64,000 nt of DNA. Source: Angustibacter sp. Root456. GTDB lineage: Bacteria > Actinomycetota > Actinomycetes > Actinomycetales > Angustibacteraceae. The position numbers and the translations under genes are program-made. The notes below the pieces were generated by a model. It was given only the letters and a program-made list of their open reading frames with translations, was not told the origin of the DNA and ran no database searches. Below, one piece after another: positions 9,662-17,206 of the stretch (positions within the stretch are counted from its first letter, which is position 1; every line of letters begins with the position of its first letter). The DNA lies in assembly GCF_001426435.1 (NCBI RefSeq), contig NZ_LMER01000016.1:179332-243331 (forward strand). The letters run 5' to 3'.

Positions 9662-10341
9662 CAGAGGTCGGCCGGCCGCAGGACGAACGAGATGCCGTGC
9701 GCGATCTGGACGTTCCCCGCGTTCAGGTCGAGCTTGCTGGGCACCAGGAACGGGTTGATGTCGTTGCGGTCGTTGTCGACGAGCCGCACGATCGGGAACC
9801 ACCGGCTGAGGACGTCGACCCTGAAGGTCGCGCCTGGCAGCGCCGTCTGCAGCTCCGCACCGTCCGAACGAAGCGCCTGGCGCGAGGTGATCGTCGCGCC
9901 CGGCACGACGTGGTAGAGCAGCACCTGCTCGACGGTGTCGATACCGAGGCCCGCGACCGCGGTGAAGACCTGGCTCTCCGAGCGGTACCAGCGGTGGGTC
10001 ACGTCCGCGGCCAGCACCTGGAACGCCCGGTCGTTGGGCAGGAACGCCGTGAGCGGCACCGAGCCGTCGGCCAGCACGCTCACCGGGCTGCTCGGCTTGG
10101 CCTTCAGGACGGCCGCGACCGCAGCGTCCACGATGTCGAAGTCGTACCAGTTGCGGTCGAACGCGTGGCCGTCGGCGGCGAGCACCGTGGCCAGGCTGCG
10201 CGTGCCGGTCGGCGTGGCGGCGCTGGCGGCTGGGGCGGCGGCGATCGCCGAGGTCGCGGCGACGGCCCCGGTCACGAGCGCGATCACGGTGCGGCGCAAG
10301 CCGCGACGACCGCGCCGGCCGGCGGTGGTGGTGCTGGTCAT
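9661..10341 (-). CDS. Secreted fasciclin-domain protein
   Basis: 226 aa. A basic N-terminus, hydrophobic run and ASA-A cleavage region (to about residue 42) form a signal peptide. The rest is a single FAS1 domain with the landmarks TAFLPNDRAF, LLYHVVPGATI and a final NAGNVQIAHGISFVL. FAS1 domains mediate adhesion or extracellular binding. ATG 10341 has an ideal GGAGGAACC site just upstream. It is divergent from an ECF sigma gene and carries the same promoter motif, so it is very likely a target of that sigma factor, as MPT70/MPT83 are for SigK in mycobacteria. Confidence 0.9.
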   Translation of the reverse strand: MTSTTTAGRRGRRGLRRTVIALVTGAVAATSAIAAAPAASAATPTGTRSLATVLAADGHAFDRNWYDFDIVDAAVAAVLKAKPSSPVSVLADGSVPLTAFLPNDRAFQVLAADVTHRWYRSESQVFTAVAGLGIDTVEQVLLYHVVPGATITSRQALRSDGAELQTALPGATFRVDVLSRWFPIVRLVDNDRNDINPFLVPSKLDLNAGNVQIAHGISFVLRPADL

Positions 10342-10386
10342 GGTTCCTCCTGGTGCAGGGTCAGCAGGGGTGAGCAGGACGCCCCA

Positions 10387-10416
10387 CACTTCGCCGTCTC
10401 GCCCGGCGACGGTTGC
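10387..10416 (-). promoter_or_regulatory. Putative ECF-sigma promoter of the fasciclin gene
   Basis: On the minus strand the -35 GCAACCGT (10416-10409) and -10 CGAAGTG (10393-10387) are separated by exactly 15 nt. The identical pair with identical spacing stands on the plus strand before the sigma gene. The predicted start of transcription gives a leader of about 35-40 nt containing the GGAGGAACC ribosome site. Confidence 0.75.
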
Positions 10417-10438
10417 ACTGAATCGGTTCCCACGTCGG

Positions 10439-10468
10439 GCAACCGTTTCGGGGGTCGGCTACGAAGTG
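10439..10468 (+). promoter_or_regulatory. Putative autoregulatory ECF-sigma promoter
   Basis: GCAACCGT (10439-10446), 15-nt spacer, CGAAGTG (10462-10468). The motif matches base for base the one driving the divergent fasciclin gene. The GTG start of the sigma gene at 10474 falls about where transcription would begin, so this message is probably leaderless. Confidence 0.75.
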
Positions 10469-10473
10469 AGAGC

Positions 10474-11028
10474 GTGGACGTCGACCCTCTGGGTGCCCGG
10501 TTGGCCGCCGGCGACGAGGCAGCACTCGAGGAGTGCTACGCCTCGATCGCGCCGACGGTGCTGGTCTACCTGCGCCGCCACGTCGGGCCGGACGACGCCG
10601 AGGACGTGCTGCAGCGCACCTTCCTCGACGTCTGGCGCGGCGCCAAGCGCTATGACCCGCGGCAGAGCCTGAGCGGCTGGGTGTTCACCATCGCCCGGCG
10701 CCGGGCGATCGACACCCTGCGGGCGCGGCGTCCGGGGGTGGTGAGCGTCGACGTCCTGCGGGACCTGGTGGGCGACGACGGGCGTGAGGTGGCCGAGCGG
10801 TTCGCCTGGGCGGCGGACCTGCGCTCGGCGCTCGCCCGGCTGCCGGCGCACCAGCGGCAGGTGCTGGAGATGGCGTACTTCGACGACCTCACGCAGCGCG
10901 ACATCGCCACTGTCCTGGACGTGCCGCTCGGCACGGTGAAGGCGCGGATGGCGCGAGGCACGAAGGCGTTGGCAGAGCTGGTCGCCCCGGTGGGGGCCCT
11001 GGACGGCAGAGGTGGTGAGGTGTCATGA
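10474..11028 (+). CDS. ECF RNA polymerase sigma factor (SigK-like context)
   Basis: 184-aa ECF sigma factor. Region 2 covers about residues 23-90 (DAEDVLQRTFLDVWRGAKRYDP and the -10 recognition helix LSGWVFTIARRRAIDTLR); region 4 covers about 115-170 with LPAHQRQVLEMAYFDDLTQRDIA and the HTH VPLGTVKARMARG. GTG 10474 is chosen from the promoter and the typical N-terminus. It overlaps its anti-sigma gene by 4 nt and is divergent from a fasciclin gene that carries the same promoter, a layout like SigK/RskA with MPT70/MPT83. Direct orthology to SigK is inference. Confidence 0.92.
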   Translation: MDVDPLGARLAAGDEAALEECYASIAPTVLVYLRRHVGPDDAEDVLQRTFLDVWRGAKRYDPRQSLSGWVFTIARRRAIDTLRARRPGVVSVDVLRDLVGDDGREVAERFAWAADLRSALARLPAHQRQVLEMAYFDDLTQRDIATVLDVPLGTVKARMARGTKALAELVAPVGALDGRGGEVS

Positions 11029-11768
11029 ACGACGGGGGTTTCGAGAACGACTACGACTACGACGGCGATGGGACGGACGGCGACGAGCTGACCGGCCTGC
11101 TGCGCGGCGAGCTGTCGCGTGAGGAGCTGGCGGTCGCCGTCGAGCGGTTGCGCGGGTCGGGCGACGCCCGCCTCGCGCTGGTCGACACGGTGGCCGCGCA
11201 CGCTGCGCTGACCGCCGCGGCGCGCACGCTGCGAAGTCCGCTGCGGGTCTCGGGGCCACCGGCGGGTGCGGAGGCCGCCCTGCCGCCGCTCGAGCTGCCG
11301 CGACGCTCGCTGCGCCGTCCGCGCTGGGTAGCGGCCGCGGTGGCCGCGGTGGTCGTTCTCGGGGCCGGCGTCGGGACCGTCGTCGGGTGGCGAGGACTCT
11401 CGGGCACTCCGGCACGCCCACCAGCCGCCGTGCGGTCGGTGACCTTGCAGCCGGTGAGTGCAGCGACGGCGTCCGGCGAGGTGACGATGGCCGACGAGCC
11501 GGCATCGGAGGCGGTACCGCGCACCCGCATGCAGATCACGACGTCGGGTCTCGCGCCGGCCGGCCCGGGCCGGTTCTACTACGCCTGGCTGTTCGACCCG
11601 CAGACCAACAAGATGCTGCCGCTGGGCCTGGTGTCGGCCGGCGGCGCCAACCAGTTCGAGGTGTCGGACGACATCGTCGCCCGCTACCACGCCGTCGACA
11701 TCAGCCTGCAGGACGACAACGGCGACCCGCGGCACTCGGCGACGTCGGTGCTGCGCGCCACCTACTGA
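11025..11768 (+). CDS. Membrane anti-sigma factor (RskA-type)
   Basis: 247 aa. The acidic N-terminal part (residues 1-75, with ELTGLLRGELSREEL) should bind the sigma factor; no HxxxCxxC zinc motif is seen. One transmembrane helix lies near residues 103-124, and an extracytoplasmic RskA-like domain follows (from about 147), with FYYAWLFDPQTNKMLPLG. ATGA overlap with the sigma gene indicates coupled synthesis. By analogy, regulated intramembrane proteolysis would release the sigma factor. The extracytoplasmic cue is unknown. Confidence 0.88.
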   Translation: MNDGGFENDYDYDGDGTDGDELTGLLRGELSREELAVAVERLRGSGDARLALVDTVAAHAALTAAARTLRSPLRVSGPPAGAEAALPPLELPRRSLRRPRWVAAAVAAVVVLGAGVGTVVGWRGLSGTPARPPAAVRSVTLQPVSAATASGEVTMADEPASEAVPRTRMQITTSGLAPAGPGRFYYAWLFDPQTNKMLPLGLVSAGGANQFEVSDDIVARYHAVDISLQDDNGDPRHSATSVLRATY

Positions 11769-11770
11769 GT

Positions 11771-11791
11771 CGGGCGCGACGAGCGCGCCCG
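11771..11791. terminator. Hairpin between convergent genes
   Basis: Perfect 8-bp stem CGGGCGCG (11771-11778) / CGCGCCCG (11784-11791) with a 5-nt loop, placed 3 nt after the anti-sigma stop and 17 nt from the stop of the convergent NlpC/P60 gene. Confidence 0.65.
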
Positions 11792-11807
11792 GCTCGGCGG
11801 CGGTTGC

Positions 11808-12284
11808 TCAGCGCACGCGGCCGTACCGCACGTGCGAGGTCCAGAGCTTGACGTGCTTGACCCGCGAGCCCGGCTTGGGCGCGTGCCAGATGTAGCCGTG
11901 GCCGGCGTACATCGCCACGTGGTAGACGTGCCGGCCGGAGAAGAAGAACACCAGGTCGCCGGGCCGGCGAGACGACGCGCGGATGTGCGCGGTCGCCGCC
12001 CACTGCTGCTGGGCCGTGCGCGGCAGGCGCTTGCCGATGCGGGCGTACGACCACCGGGTGAGCCCGGAGCAGTCGAAGGCGTGCGGGCCCTGCGACCCCA
12101 GGCGGTAGACCGCACCCTTGCGGGTGGCGGCGACGTGGACGGCGCGCAGGCCCACCACGGTCGGGACGGCGGCGCTGGCGGCCGGCGCCTCGGCCAGCTG
12201 GGGGACGAGGACGGCCGCAGCGAGCGTGAGCACGGCCATCAGGCGGACGAGGACAGGGTGAAGCGAACGCGCAGTCGCGGTCAT
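11808..12284 (-). CDS. Secreted NlpC/P60 peptidoglycan endopeptidase
   Basis: 158-aa single-domain cysteine peptidase that should cut peptide stems in peptidoglycan. It has a signal peptide (residues 1-39, ASAA) and the NlpC/P60 triad: Cys72 in FDCSGL, His122 in VYHVAMY and His134 in IWHAP. It is short, with no extra wall-binding domain. ATG 12284 has GGAG 5 nt upstream. A ydaO-type riboswitch occupies its leader, so expression probably responds to cyclic di-AMP, as for many actinobacterial cell-wall hydrolases including resuscitation factors. Confidence 0.92.
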   Translation of the reverse strand: MTATARSLHPVLVRLMAVLTLAAAVLVPQLAEAPAASAAVPTVVGLRAVHVAATRKGAVYRLGSQGPHAFDCSGLTRWSYARIGKRLPRTAQQQWAATAHIRASSRRPGDLVFFFSGRHVYHVAMYAGHGYIWHAPKPGSRVKHVKLWTSHVRYGRVR

Positions 12285-12294
12285 GACAGCTCCA

Positions 12295-12495
12295 GGTCAT
12301 CGCCTGCGAAGCGGGACCTGTCGGGGTCGGGGACCTGTTCCCCGGTCCGTCGACCGTCGCGTGCGACGGCGGACGTCCTTACCCCCAAGGGCCGCTCGGC
12401 TGAGCCGGCGACCCGCAGTGCTTGGGCGCTCCGTTCCTGCCACCAACGCGTCAGGGTCGACGTCCCTGACACCGTGGCAGGACTCGGCGAAGTGT
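12295..12495 (-). promoter_or_regulatory. Cyclic di-AMP (ydaO/yuaA) riboswitch
   Basis: The leader on the minus strand carries the ordered ydaO landmarks: GCCGAGTCC (about 12491-12483), a stem-loop arm, GGAACGGAG, a stem closed by CTTGGGGGTAAGG (about 12389-12377), then near the gene ACCCCGACAG and AGGCGATGA (about 12305-12297). These match in sequence and order the GCCGAAUCC / GGAGGAACC / GGGGUUAAUC / ACCCGACAG / AGGCAAUAA blocks of well-studied ydaO aptamers. It ends about 11 nt before the start codon, so the expression platform would act at the ribosome site or by transcript folding. Boundaries are approximate. Confidence 0.87.
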
Positions 12496-12553
12496 CAGGC
12501 GCCCCGCCGTTGCGGCGAGGGCTTCAGTATGGCATCGGGGCCTTTCGGCGGGG

Positions 12554-12573
12554 CCTGAAGTGGTGATTTCAGG
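12554..12573 (-). terminator. Hairpin after tesB
   Basis: CCTGAA (12554-12559) and TTCAGG (12568-12573) form a 6-bp stem with an 8-nt loop, 10 nt downstream of the thioesterase stop. A second arm pair (CTTCAG near 12522 with CTGAAG near 12555) could compete with it. It separates the thioesterase from the riboswitch transcript. Confidence 0.45.
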
Positions 12574-12582
12574 TGACCTGGC

Positions 12583-13494
12583 TCACGCCGGCTGCGGTAC
12601 GCGCAGCATCCCCTCCTGCGCCACGGTGGCGACGAGCCGGCCGTCGCGGCTGAAGATGCGCCCGGTGCCGAGGCCGCGCGCGCCGCTCGCCGACGGGCTG
12701 GCCTGCACGTAGAGCAGCCACTCGTCGACGCGCACGTCGCGGTGCCACCACATGGCGTGGTCGAGGCTCGCGGCCTTCAGGCCCTTCGTGGCCCAGGTGA
12801 CGCCGTGGCGGCGCAGCGCCGACTCCAGCAGGGTGTAGTCGCTGGCGTAGCCCAGCACTGCCCGGTGCAGCAGCGGGTCGTCCGGCATGGGGGCCGGCGT
12901 CCGCATCCACACGGCGTTGGTGGCGCGGCGGTCGGGGTCGGCCTGCCAGTAGACGGGCGCGTCGACGTGGCGCAGGTCCATCGGCCGGGCCCGCGCCCAG
13001 TACTGCGCCACGGGGTGGTCGATGTGGCCCATGATCTCGGCCGTGGTGGGCAGGTCCTCGGGGGCCGGGACGTCGGGCATGACGTCCTGGTGGTCGAGTC
13101 CGGGGGAGGGGTCCTGGAACGAGGCGATCATCGACAGGATCGGCTGGTCGAACTGGATGGCGTGCACGCGCCGGGCGCTGAACGACCGCCCGTCCCGCAG
13201 CCGCTCGACGGCGAAGGTGATCGGCTCGTTCGAGTCGCCGGGGCGCAGGAAGTAGCCGTGCATCGAGTGCACCGGGCGCCCCGCCTGCACCGTGCGTCCG
13301 GCCGCCACGAGGGTCTGGCCCAGCACCTGGCCGCCGAAGACCCGGCCGTGCGGCTGGGGCTGGCTGTCGCCGACGAAGAGATCCTGCCCGCGGTCGTCAG
13401 TGCCGGCGTCGCGCAGGTCGAGGACGCCGAGCAAACCACGCAGCAACGCGGCGCCGTCGGGCACGCTGTCGGTGTCGGCGGTGTGCTCGCTCAC
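12583..13494 (-). CDS. tesB: Acyl-CoA thioesterase II
   Basis: 303-aa double hot-dog thioesterase hydrolysing acyl-CoA to free acid and CoA. The first hot-dog contains GRVFGGQVLGQTL and MHGYFLRPGD, the second ASLDHAMWWHRDVRVDEWLLY, both TesB hallmarks including the conserved Asp of the active site. GTG 13494 was chosen because it overlaps the TetR stop by 4 nt (GTGA) and has GGAGGACC upstream; a longer open frame exists but runs through the regulator gene. Co-transcribed with the TetR gene. Confidence 0.92.
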   Translation of the reverse strand: MSEHTADTDSVPDGAALLRGLLGVLDLRDAGTDDRGQDLFVGDSQPQPHGRVFGGQVLGQTLVAAGRTVQAGRPVHSMHGYFLRPGDSNEPITFAVERLRDGRSFSARRVHAIQFDQPILSMIASFQDPSPGLDHQDVMPDVPAPEDLPTTAEIMGHIDHPVAQYWARARPMDLRHVDAPVYWQADPDRRATNAVWMRTPAPMPDDPLLHRAVLGYASDYTLLESALRRHGVTWATKGLKAASLDHAMWWHRDVRVDEWLLYVQASPSASGARGLGTGRIFSRDGRLVATVAQEGMLRVPQPA

Positions 13495-14150
13495 TGGTCC
13501 TCCGGAGGTGCGGGTCGGGCGGGTGCGGCGTCCTGGGGTGCGGCGCCCAGCATGCGCAGCACCAGACTGCCGTAGAGGCTTGCGACGTCCTGCGGCGACT
13601 CCCGCCCGGCCGGGTCGTACCAGCGGGCGACGTCGATGCACAGTGACAGGACGGCGCGCGTGACGCCGTGCGGGTCGCCGACCGACAGCTCGCCGCGCTC
13701 GACGCCGCGGCGCACCTCGCCCTCCACGAGCGACTCGATCGCGCGGCGCCGCTGGGCCACCTGGGCGAGGTCGTCGGGGGCGAGAGCACCGAGCTCGTAC
13801 TGGACGACGCGAGCGACCTTGTGGTGCAGCGCGTGCCAGGCGGTGAACGTCTCGACGCAGGTGCGCAGCCGGGCCGCGGACGACGGCTCGGCGTCGTCCG
13901 CCAGCGCCGTCTGGACGAGCTGCAGGGCGGCGTCGTGGCCGAGCAGGCTGACCTGCGCGAGCACGGCAGCCTTGCTGGGGTAGTGCACGTAGAGGCCGGC
14001 GGGCGACAGGCCGGCGCCGAGGGCGATGTCGCGGGTCGTCGTCGCGTGGTAGCCGCGCTCGGCGAAGGTCTCGATCGCGGCGTCGACGATGCGCCGGGCG
14101 GTGTCGGGCATCCCGGCGAAGGCGTCGACGGCGAGGGGTGCGGCGCTCAC
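13491..14150 (-). CDS. TetR-family transcriptional regulator of acyl-CoA genes
   Basis: 219 aa with an N-terminal TetR HTH (about residues 18-62: TARRIVDAAIETFAERGYHATT then DIALGAGLSPAGLYVHYPSKA) and an all-helical ligand-binding region resembling fatty-acyl/steroid-CoA regulators. GTG start with AAGGAG upstream. It is divergent from an acyl-CoA dehydrogenase operon, and the shared intergenic region contains a near-palindromic site close to the KstR2 consensus, so it probably represses both sides and is released by an acyl-CoA. Confidence 0.88.
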   Translation of the reverse strand: MSAAPLAVDAFAGMPDTARRIVDAAIETFAERGYHATTTRDIALGAGLSPAGLYVHYPSKAAVLAQVSLLGHDAALQLVQTALADDAEPSSAARLRTCVETFTAWHALHHKVARVVQYELGALAPDDLAQVAQRRRAIESLVEGEVRRGVERGELSVGDPHGVTRAVLSLCIDVARWYDPAGRESPQDVASLYGSLVLRMLGAAPQDAAPARPAPPEDQ

Positions 14151-14227
14151 GGCGGCTCCTTCGGCTGCGGCGCGGTTCGCGAGCAGGGGACGCTTGACAG
14201 CGTGCTGACGCCTCGGGACGCTAGCAG

Positions 14228-14247
14228 GTGAGCAAGCGCTTAGTCAC
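14228..14247. promoter_or_regulatory. Candidate TetR operator (KstR2-like)
   Basis: 20-nt imperfect palindrome (16 of 20 positions symmetric), GTGAGCAAGCGCTTAGTCAC. The core differs at one defined position from the published KstR2 motif AnCAAGnnCTTGnT. It lies between the divergent TetR and acyl-CoA dehydrogenase genes, 19 nt before the GTG at 14266. Confidence 0.6.
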
Positions 14248-14265
14248 CCGTCGAGGAGGTCCCCG

Positions 14266-15411
14266 GTGCGACGCACCCTGTTCGGCCCGGAGCACGAGGC
14301 GCTGCGCGCCACGGCCCGCGAGTTCCTGCAGCGCCACGTGGTGCCGCACATGGACGAGTTCATCGAGAACCGCGGCCTGCCGCGCGAGTTCTGGCTCGAG
14401 GCCGGCAAGCAGGGCCTGCTCGGCCTGCACGTGCCTGACGAGTGGGGTGGCGGCGGCAGCGAGGACTACCTGTTCGGCGTCGTGGTGGCCGAGGAGATCT
14501 CGCGCGTCTCGGCGTCCATCTCGTCCTGCGTGGGCATCCACTCGAGCGTGTGCGCGCCGTACCTCGTCGAGCTCACGACCGACGAGCAGAAGGAGCGCTG
14601 GCTGCCGCGGTTCTGCACCGGTGAGCTGCTGTGCGCCATCGCGATGACCGAGCCCAGCGGCGGCTCGGACCTCGCGGCGCTCAAGACGACGGCGGTGCGC
14701 GACGGCGACGGCTGGATCCTCAACGGCTCGAAGACGTTCATCACCAACGGGTTCAGTGCCGACCTGGTGATCGTCGCCGCTCGCACCGACCCCAGCAAGG
14801 GGGCCAAGGGCATCACGCTGTTCGGCGTCGAGGCCGGCATGGAGGGCTTCACCCGCGGCCGCAAGCTCGACAAGGTCGGGCAGACCGAGTCCGACACCGC
14901 CGAGCTGTTCTTCGACAACGTGCGGGTGCCCGACGCGCTGCGCATCGGGCCCGAGGGCAGGGGCTTCATCGCGATGATGGAGCGGCTCGTGCAGGAGCGG
15001 GTCGGCGCCGCCATCGCCAACACGGCGCACGCCTCACAGATCCTCGACGAGACGATCGAGTACGTGAAGCAGCGGCACGCCTTCGGTCAGCCGGTGGGAT
15101 CGTTCCAGCACAACAAGTTCAAGGTCGCAGAGCTGAAGACGCAGATTGACGTCACGCAGGCGTTCGTCGACCAGTGCGTGCTGGCGCACGCCGCCGGTGA
15201 GCTGTCGGCGGCCGACGCCGCGAAGGCCAAGTGGTGGAGCGCGCAGGTGCAGAACGACGTGCTCGACGAGTGCGTGCAGCTGCACGGCGGCTACGGGTAC
15301 ATGAACGAGTACCGCGTGGCGCGTGCGTGGCGGGACGCCCGAGTCACCAAGATCTGGGCCGGCTCGAACGAGATCATGAAGGAGCTCATCGGCCGGGACC
15401 TCGGGCTGTGA
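14266..15411 (+). CDS. Acyl-CoA dehydrogenase
   Basis: 381-aa FAD-dependent acyl-CoA dehydrogenase, full length, with the two family signatures (AMTEPSGGSDLAALKT and the C-terminal QLHGGYGYMNEYRVARAWRDAR) and the KIWAGSNEIMKELI tail. It oxidises acyl-CoA thioesters to enoyl-CoA. GTG 14266 has a GAGGAGGT site. First gene of a run ACAD-SDR-MDR-SDR with successive 4- to 8-nt overlaps, controlled from the TetR operator just upstream. Substrate chain length cannot be read from sequence. Confidence 0.93.
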   Translation: MRRTLFGPEHEALRATAREFLQRHVVPHMDEFIENRGLPREFWLEAGKQGLLGLHVPDEWGGGGSEDYLFGVVVAEEISRVSASISSCVGIHSSVCAPYLVELTTDEQKERWLPRFCTGELLCAIAMTEPSGGSDLAALKTTAVRDGDGWILNGSKTFITNGFSADLVIVAARTDPSKGAKGITLFGVEAGMEGFTRGRKLDKVGQTESDTAELFFDNVRVPDALRIGPEGRGFIAMMERLVQERVGAAIANTAHASQILDETIEYVKQRHAFGQPVGSFQHNKFKVAELKTQIDVTQAFVDQCVLAHAAGELSAADAAKAKWWSAQVQNDVLDECVQLHGGYGYMNEYRVARAWRDARVTKIWAGSNEIMKELIGRDLGL

Positions 15412-16172
15412 ACGTGCCCGTCGACGGCCGGTTCGCCGACAAGGTCGCCATCGTCACCGGAGCCTCGCGCGGGATCGGGCTGAGCATCGCCGAACGGCTC
15501 GTCGCCGAGGGTGCGCGGGTGGTGATCACTGCCCGCAAGCCGGAGGCGCTCGAGGAGGCGGTGACGGCGCTCGGCGGCCCCGACCGCGCCATCGCCGTGG
15601 CCGGCCGCGCCGACGACCCCGACCACCGGGCCGAGGCCGTCGAGCGCGCGGTGCGTGAGCTCGGTGGCCTCGACCTGCTCGTCAACAACGTGGGGATCAA
15701 CCCCGTAGCCGGGCCGCTCGTCGACCTCGACCTCGGGGCGGCGCGCAAGATCGCCGAGACCAACCTGGTGTCGACGCTGGGCTGGACCCAGCTGGCCGTC
15801 AAGGCCGGCACGGGGCTGACCGCGGTCGTCAACGTCTCGTCGGTGGCTGGCGTGCAGCCGGCGCCGGGGATCGCGTTCTACGGCGCCACGAAGGCCGCCG
15901 TCATCTCGCTCACCGAGGCGCTGGCGATCGAGCTGGCGCCGCGCGTGCGGGTCAACGCGGTTGCGCCGGCCATCATCAAGACGAAGTTCGCCGAGATGCT
16001 CTACTCGCACGACGAGTCCGGCGTCGCCGGGCACTACCCGATGGGCCGGCTGGGCGAGCCCGAGGACGTCGCCGGTGCCGTGTCGTTCCTGCTCTCGGAC
16101 GACGCCGCCTGGGTCACCGGGCAGACGATCGTGATCGACGGCGGCATCACGAAGTCCGGCGGTCTCGGGTGA
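15408..16172 (+). CDS. SDR-family oxidoreductase
   Basis: 254-aa classical short-chain dehydrogenase: TGASRGIG cofactor motif at the N-terminus, LVNNVGINP, Ser of NVSS, YGATK (Tyr-x-x-x-Lys) and the C-terminal GQTIVIDGG. Likely a 3-oxoacyl/3-hydroxyacyl-CoA type enzyme, given its operon. It starts at GTG inside the ACAD stop codon (GTGA). Confidence 0.9.
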   Translation: MNVPVDGRFADKVAIVTGASRGIGLSIAERLVAEGARVVITARKPEALEEAVTALGGPDRAIAVAGRADDPDHRAEAVERAVRELGGLDLLVNNVGINPVAGPLVDLDLGAARKIAETNLVSTLGWTQLAVKAGTGLTAVVNVSSVAGVQPAPGIAFYGATKAAVISLTEALAIELAPRVRVNAVAPAIIKTKFAEMLYSHDESGVAGHYPMGRLGEPEDVAGAVSFLLSDDAAWVTGQTIVIDGGITKSGGLG

Positions 16173-17206
16173 GCGGCGGGGGCGACGTCGCCGCCGTCCC
16201 CGGAAGCATGCGGGCCTGGCAGGTGGTGCGGCACGGTGCGCCGTCCGACGCCTTGGAGCGGCGCGAGGTCCCTGTGCCGCAGCCGGGAGCGGGTGAGCTG
16301 CTGGTGCAGGTCGACGCGTGCGCACTGAACTTCCCGGACGTCCTGCTCGCCGCGGGGCAGTACCAGCTGCGGCCCGATCTGCCCTTCACTCCGGGCATCG
16401 AGCTCGTTGGGCGGGTTGCGGCAGTAGGTGAGTCGGTCGAGGGCTTCGGTGTCGGCGACCGGGTGATCGGCATGCCACAGCTGCCGCACGGCGCGTTCGC
16501 CGACTACGCCATCTTGCCCACGCGCACGGCCTTCGCGGCGCCCGAGGCACTGGACGACGCCCGGGCCGCGTCGCTGTACGTCGCCTACCAGACCGGCTGG
16601 TTCGGGTTGCACCAGCGCGCCCGGCTGCAAGCGGGGGAGACGGTGGTGGTGCACGCCGCGTCGGGCGGCGTCGGCAGCGCGGCGGTGCAGCTGGCGCAGG
16701 CGGCCGGCGCGCGCGTGGTCGCCGTGGTCGGCGGCGAGGCGAAGGCCGAGGTCGCTTGGGCGCTCGGCGCCGACGAGGTGGTCGACCGCACGCAGTGCGA
16801 CGGGGCCGACGGGTTGGCCGCGGCGCTCAAGCAGGCCTGCGGCCCGCGGGGCGCCGACGTGGTCTACGACCCAGTGGGCGGCGACGCCTTCGCGGCGTCG
16901 ACGAAGGTCGTGGCCTTCGAGGGCCGCATCGTCGTCGTGGGCTTCACGAGCGGGCGCATCCCGCAGGCGGCGGCCAACCACCTGCTGATCAAGAACTACA
17001 GCGTGCTCGGCCTGCACTGGGGTCGCTACCAGGACGTCGCACCCGAGCTCGTGCGCCAGGCACAGGACGACATCAACGAGCTCGTGGCCGCGGGGCTGGT
17101 CGAGCCGCTGGTGTCCGAGCGCGTCGGTGCCGACGACGTGCCAGATGCGTTGCAACGCTTGGCTTCCGGCGCGACAACGGGCCGTGTGGTGGTCGTTCGT
17201 GGCTGA
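16169..17206 (+). CDS. Zinc-free MDR, NADPH:quinone oxidoreductase-like
   Basis: 345-aa medium-chain reductase of the quinone-oxidoreductase type. The GroES-like N-terminal half contains ALNFPDVLLAAGQYQ, and the Rossmann half has the NADPH motif HAASGGVGSAAVQ; catalytic zinc ligands are absent. GTG 16169 overlaps the SDR stop; an ATG at 16208 (MRAWQV) is an equally good start. Members reduce quinones or enoyl groups with NADPH. It fits a role with the acyl-CoA dehydrogenase operon. Confidence 0.88.
   Translation: MSGGGDVAAVPGSMRAWQVVRHGAPSDALERREVPVPQPGAGELLVQVDACALNFPDVLLAAGQYQLRPDLPFTPGIELVGRVAAVGESVEGFGVGDRVIGMPQLPHGAFADYAILPTRTAFAAPEALDDARAASLYVAYQTGWFGLHQRARLQAGETVVVHAASGGVGSAAVQLAQAAGARVVAVVGGEAKAEVAWALGADEVVDRTQCDGADGLAAALKQACGPRGADVVYDPVGGDAFAASTKVVAFEGRIVVVGFTSGRIPQAAANHLLIKNYSVLGLHWGRYQDVAPELVRQAQDDINELVAAGLVEPLVSERVGADDVPDALQRLASGATTGRVVVVRG

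Noticed and set aside
10409..10446. Inverted repeat ACGGTTGC/GCAACCGT read as a repressor operator
   Set aside because: Better explained as two divergent -35 elements, since each has the same -10 at the same spacing.
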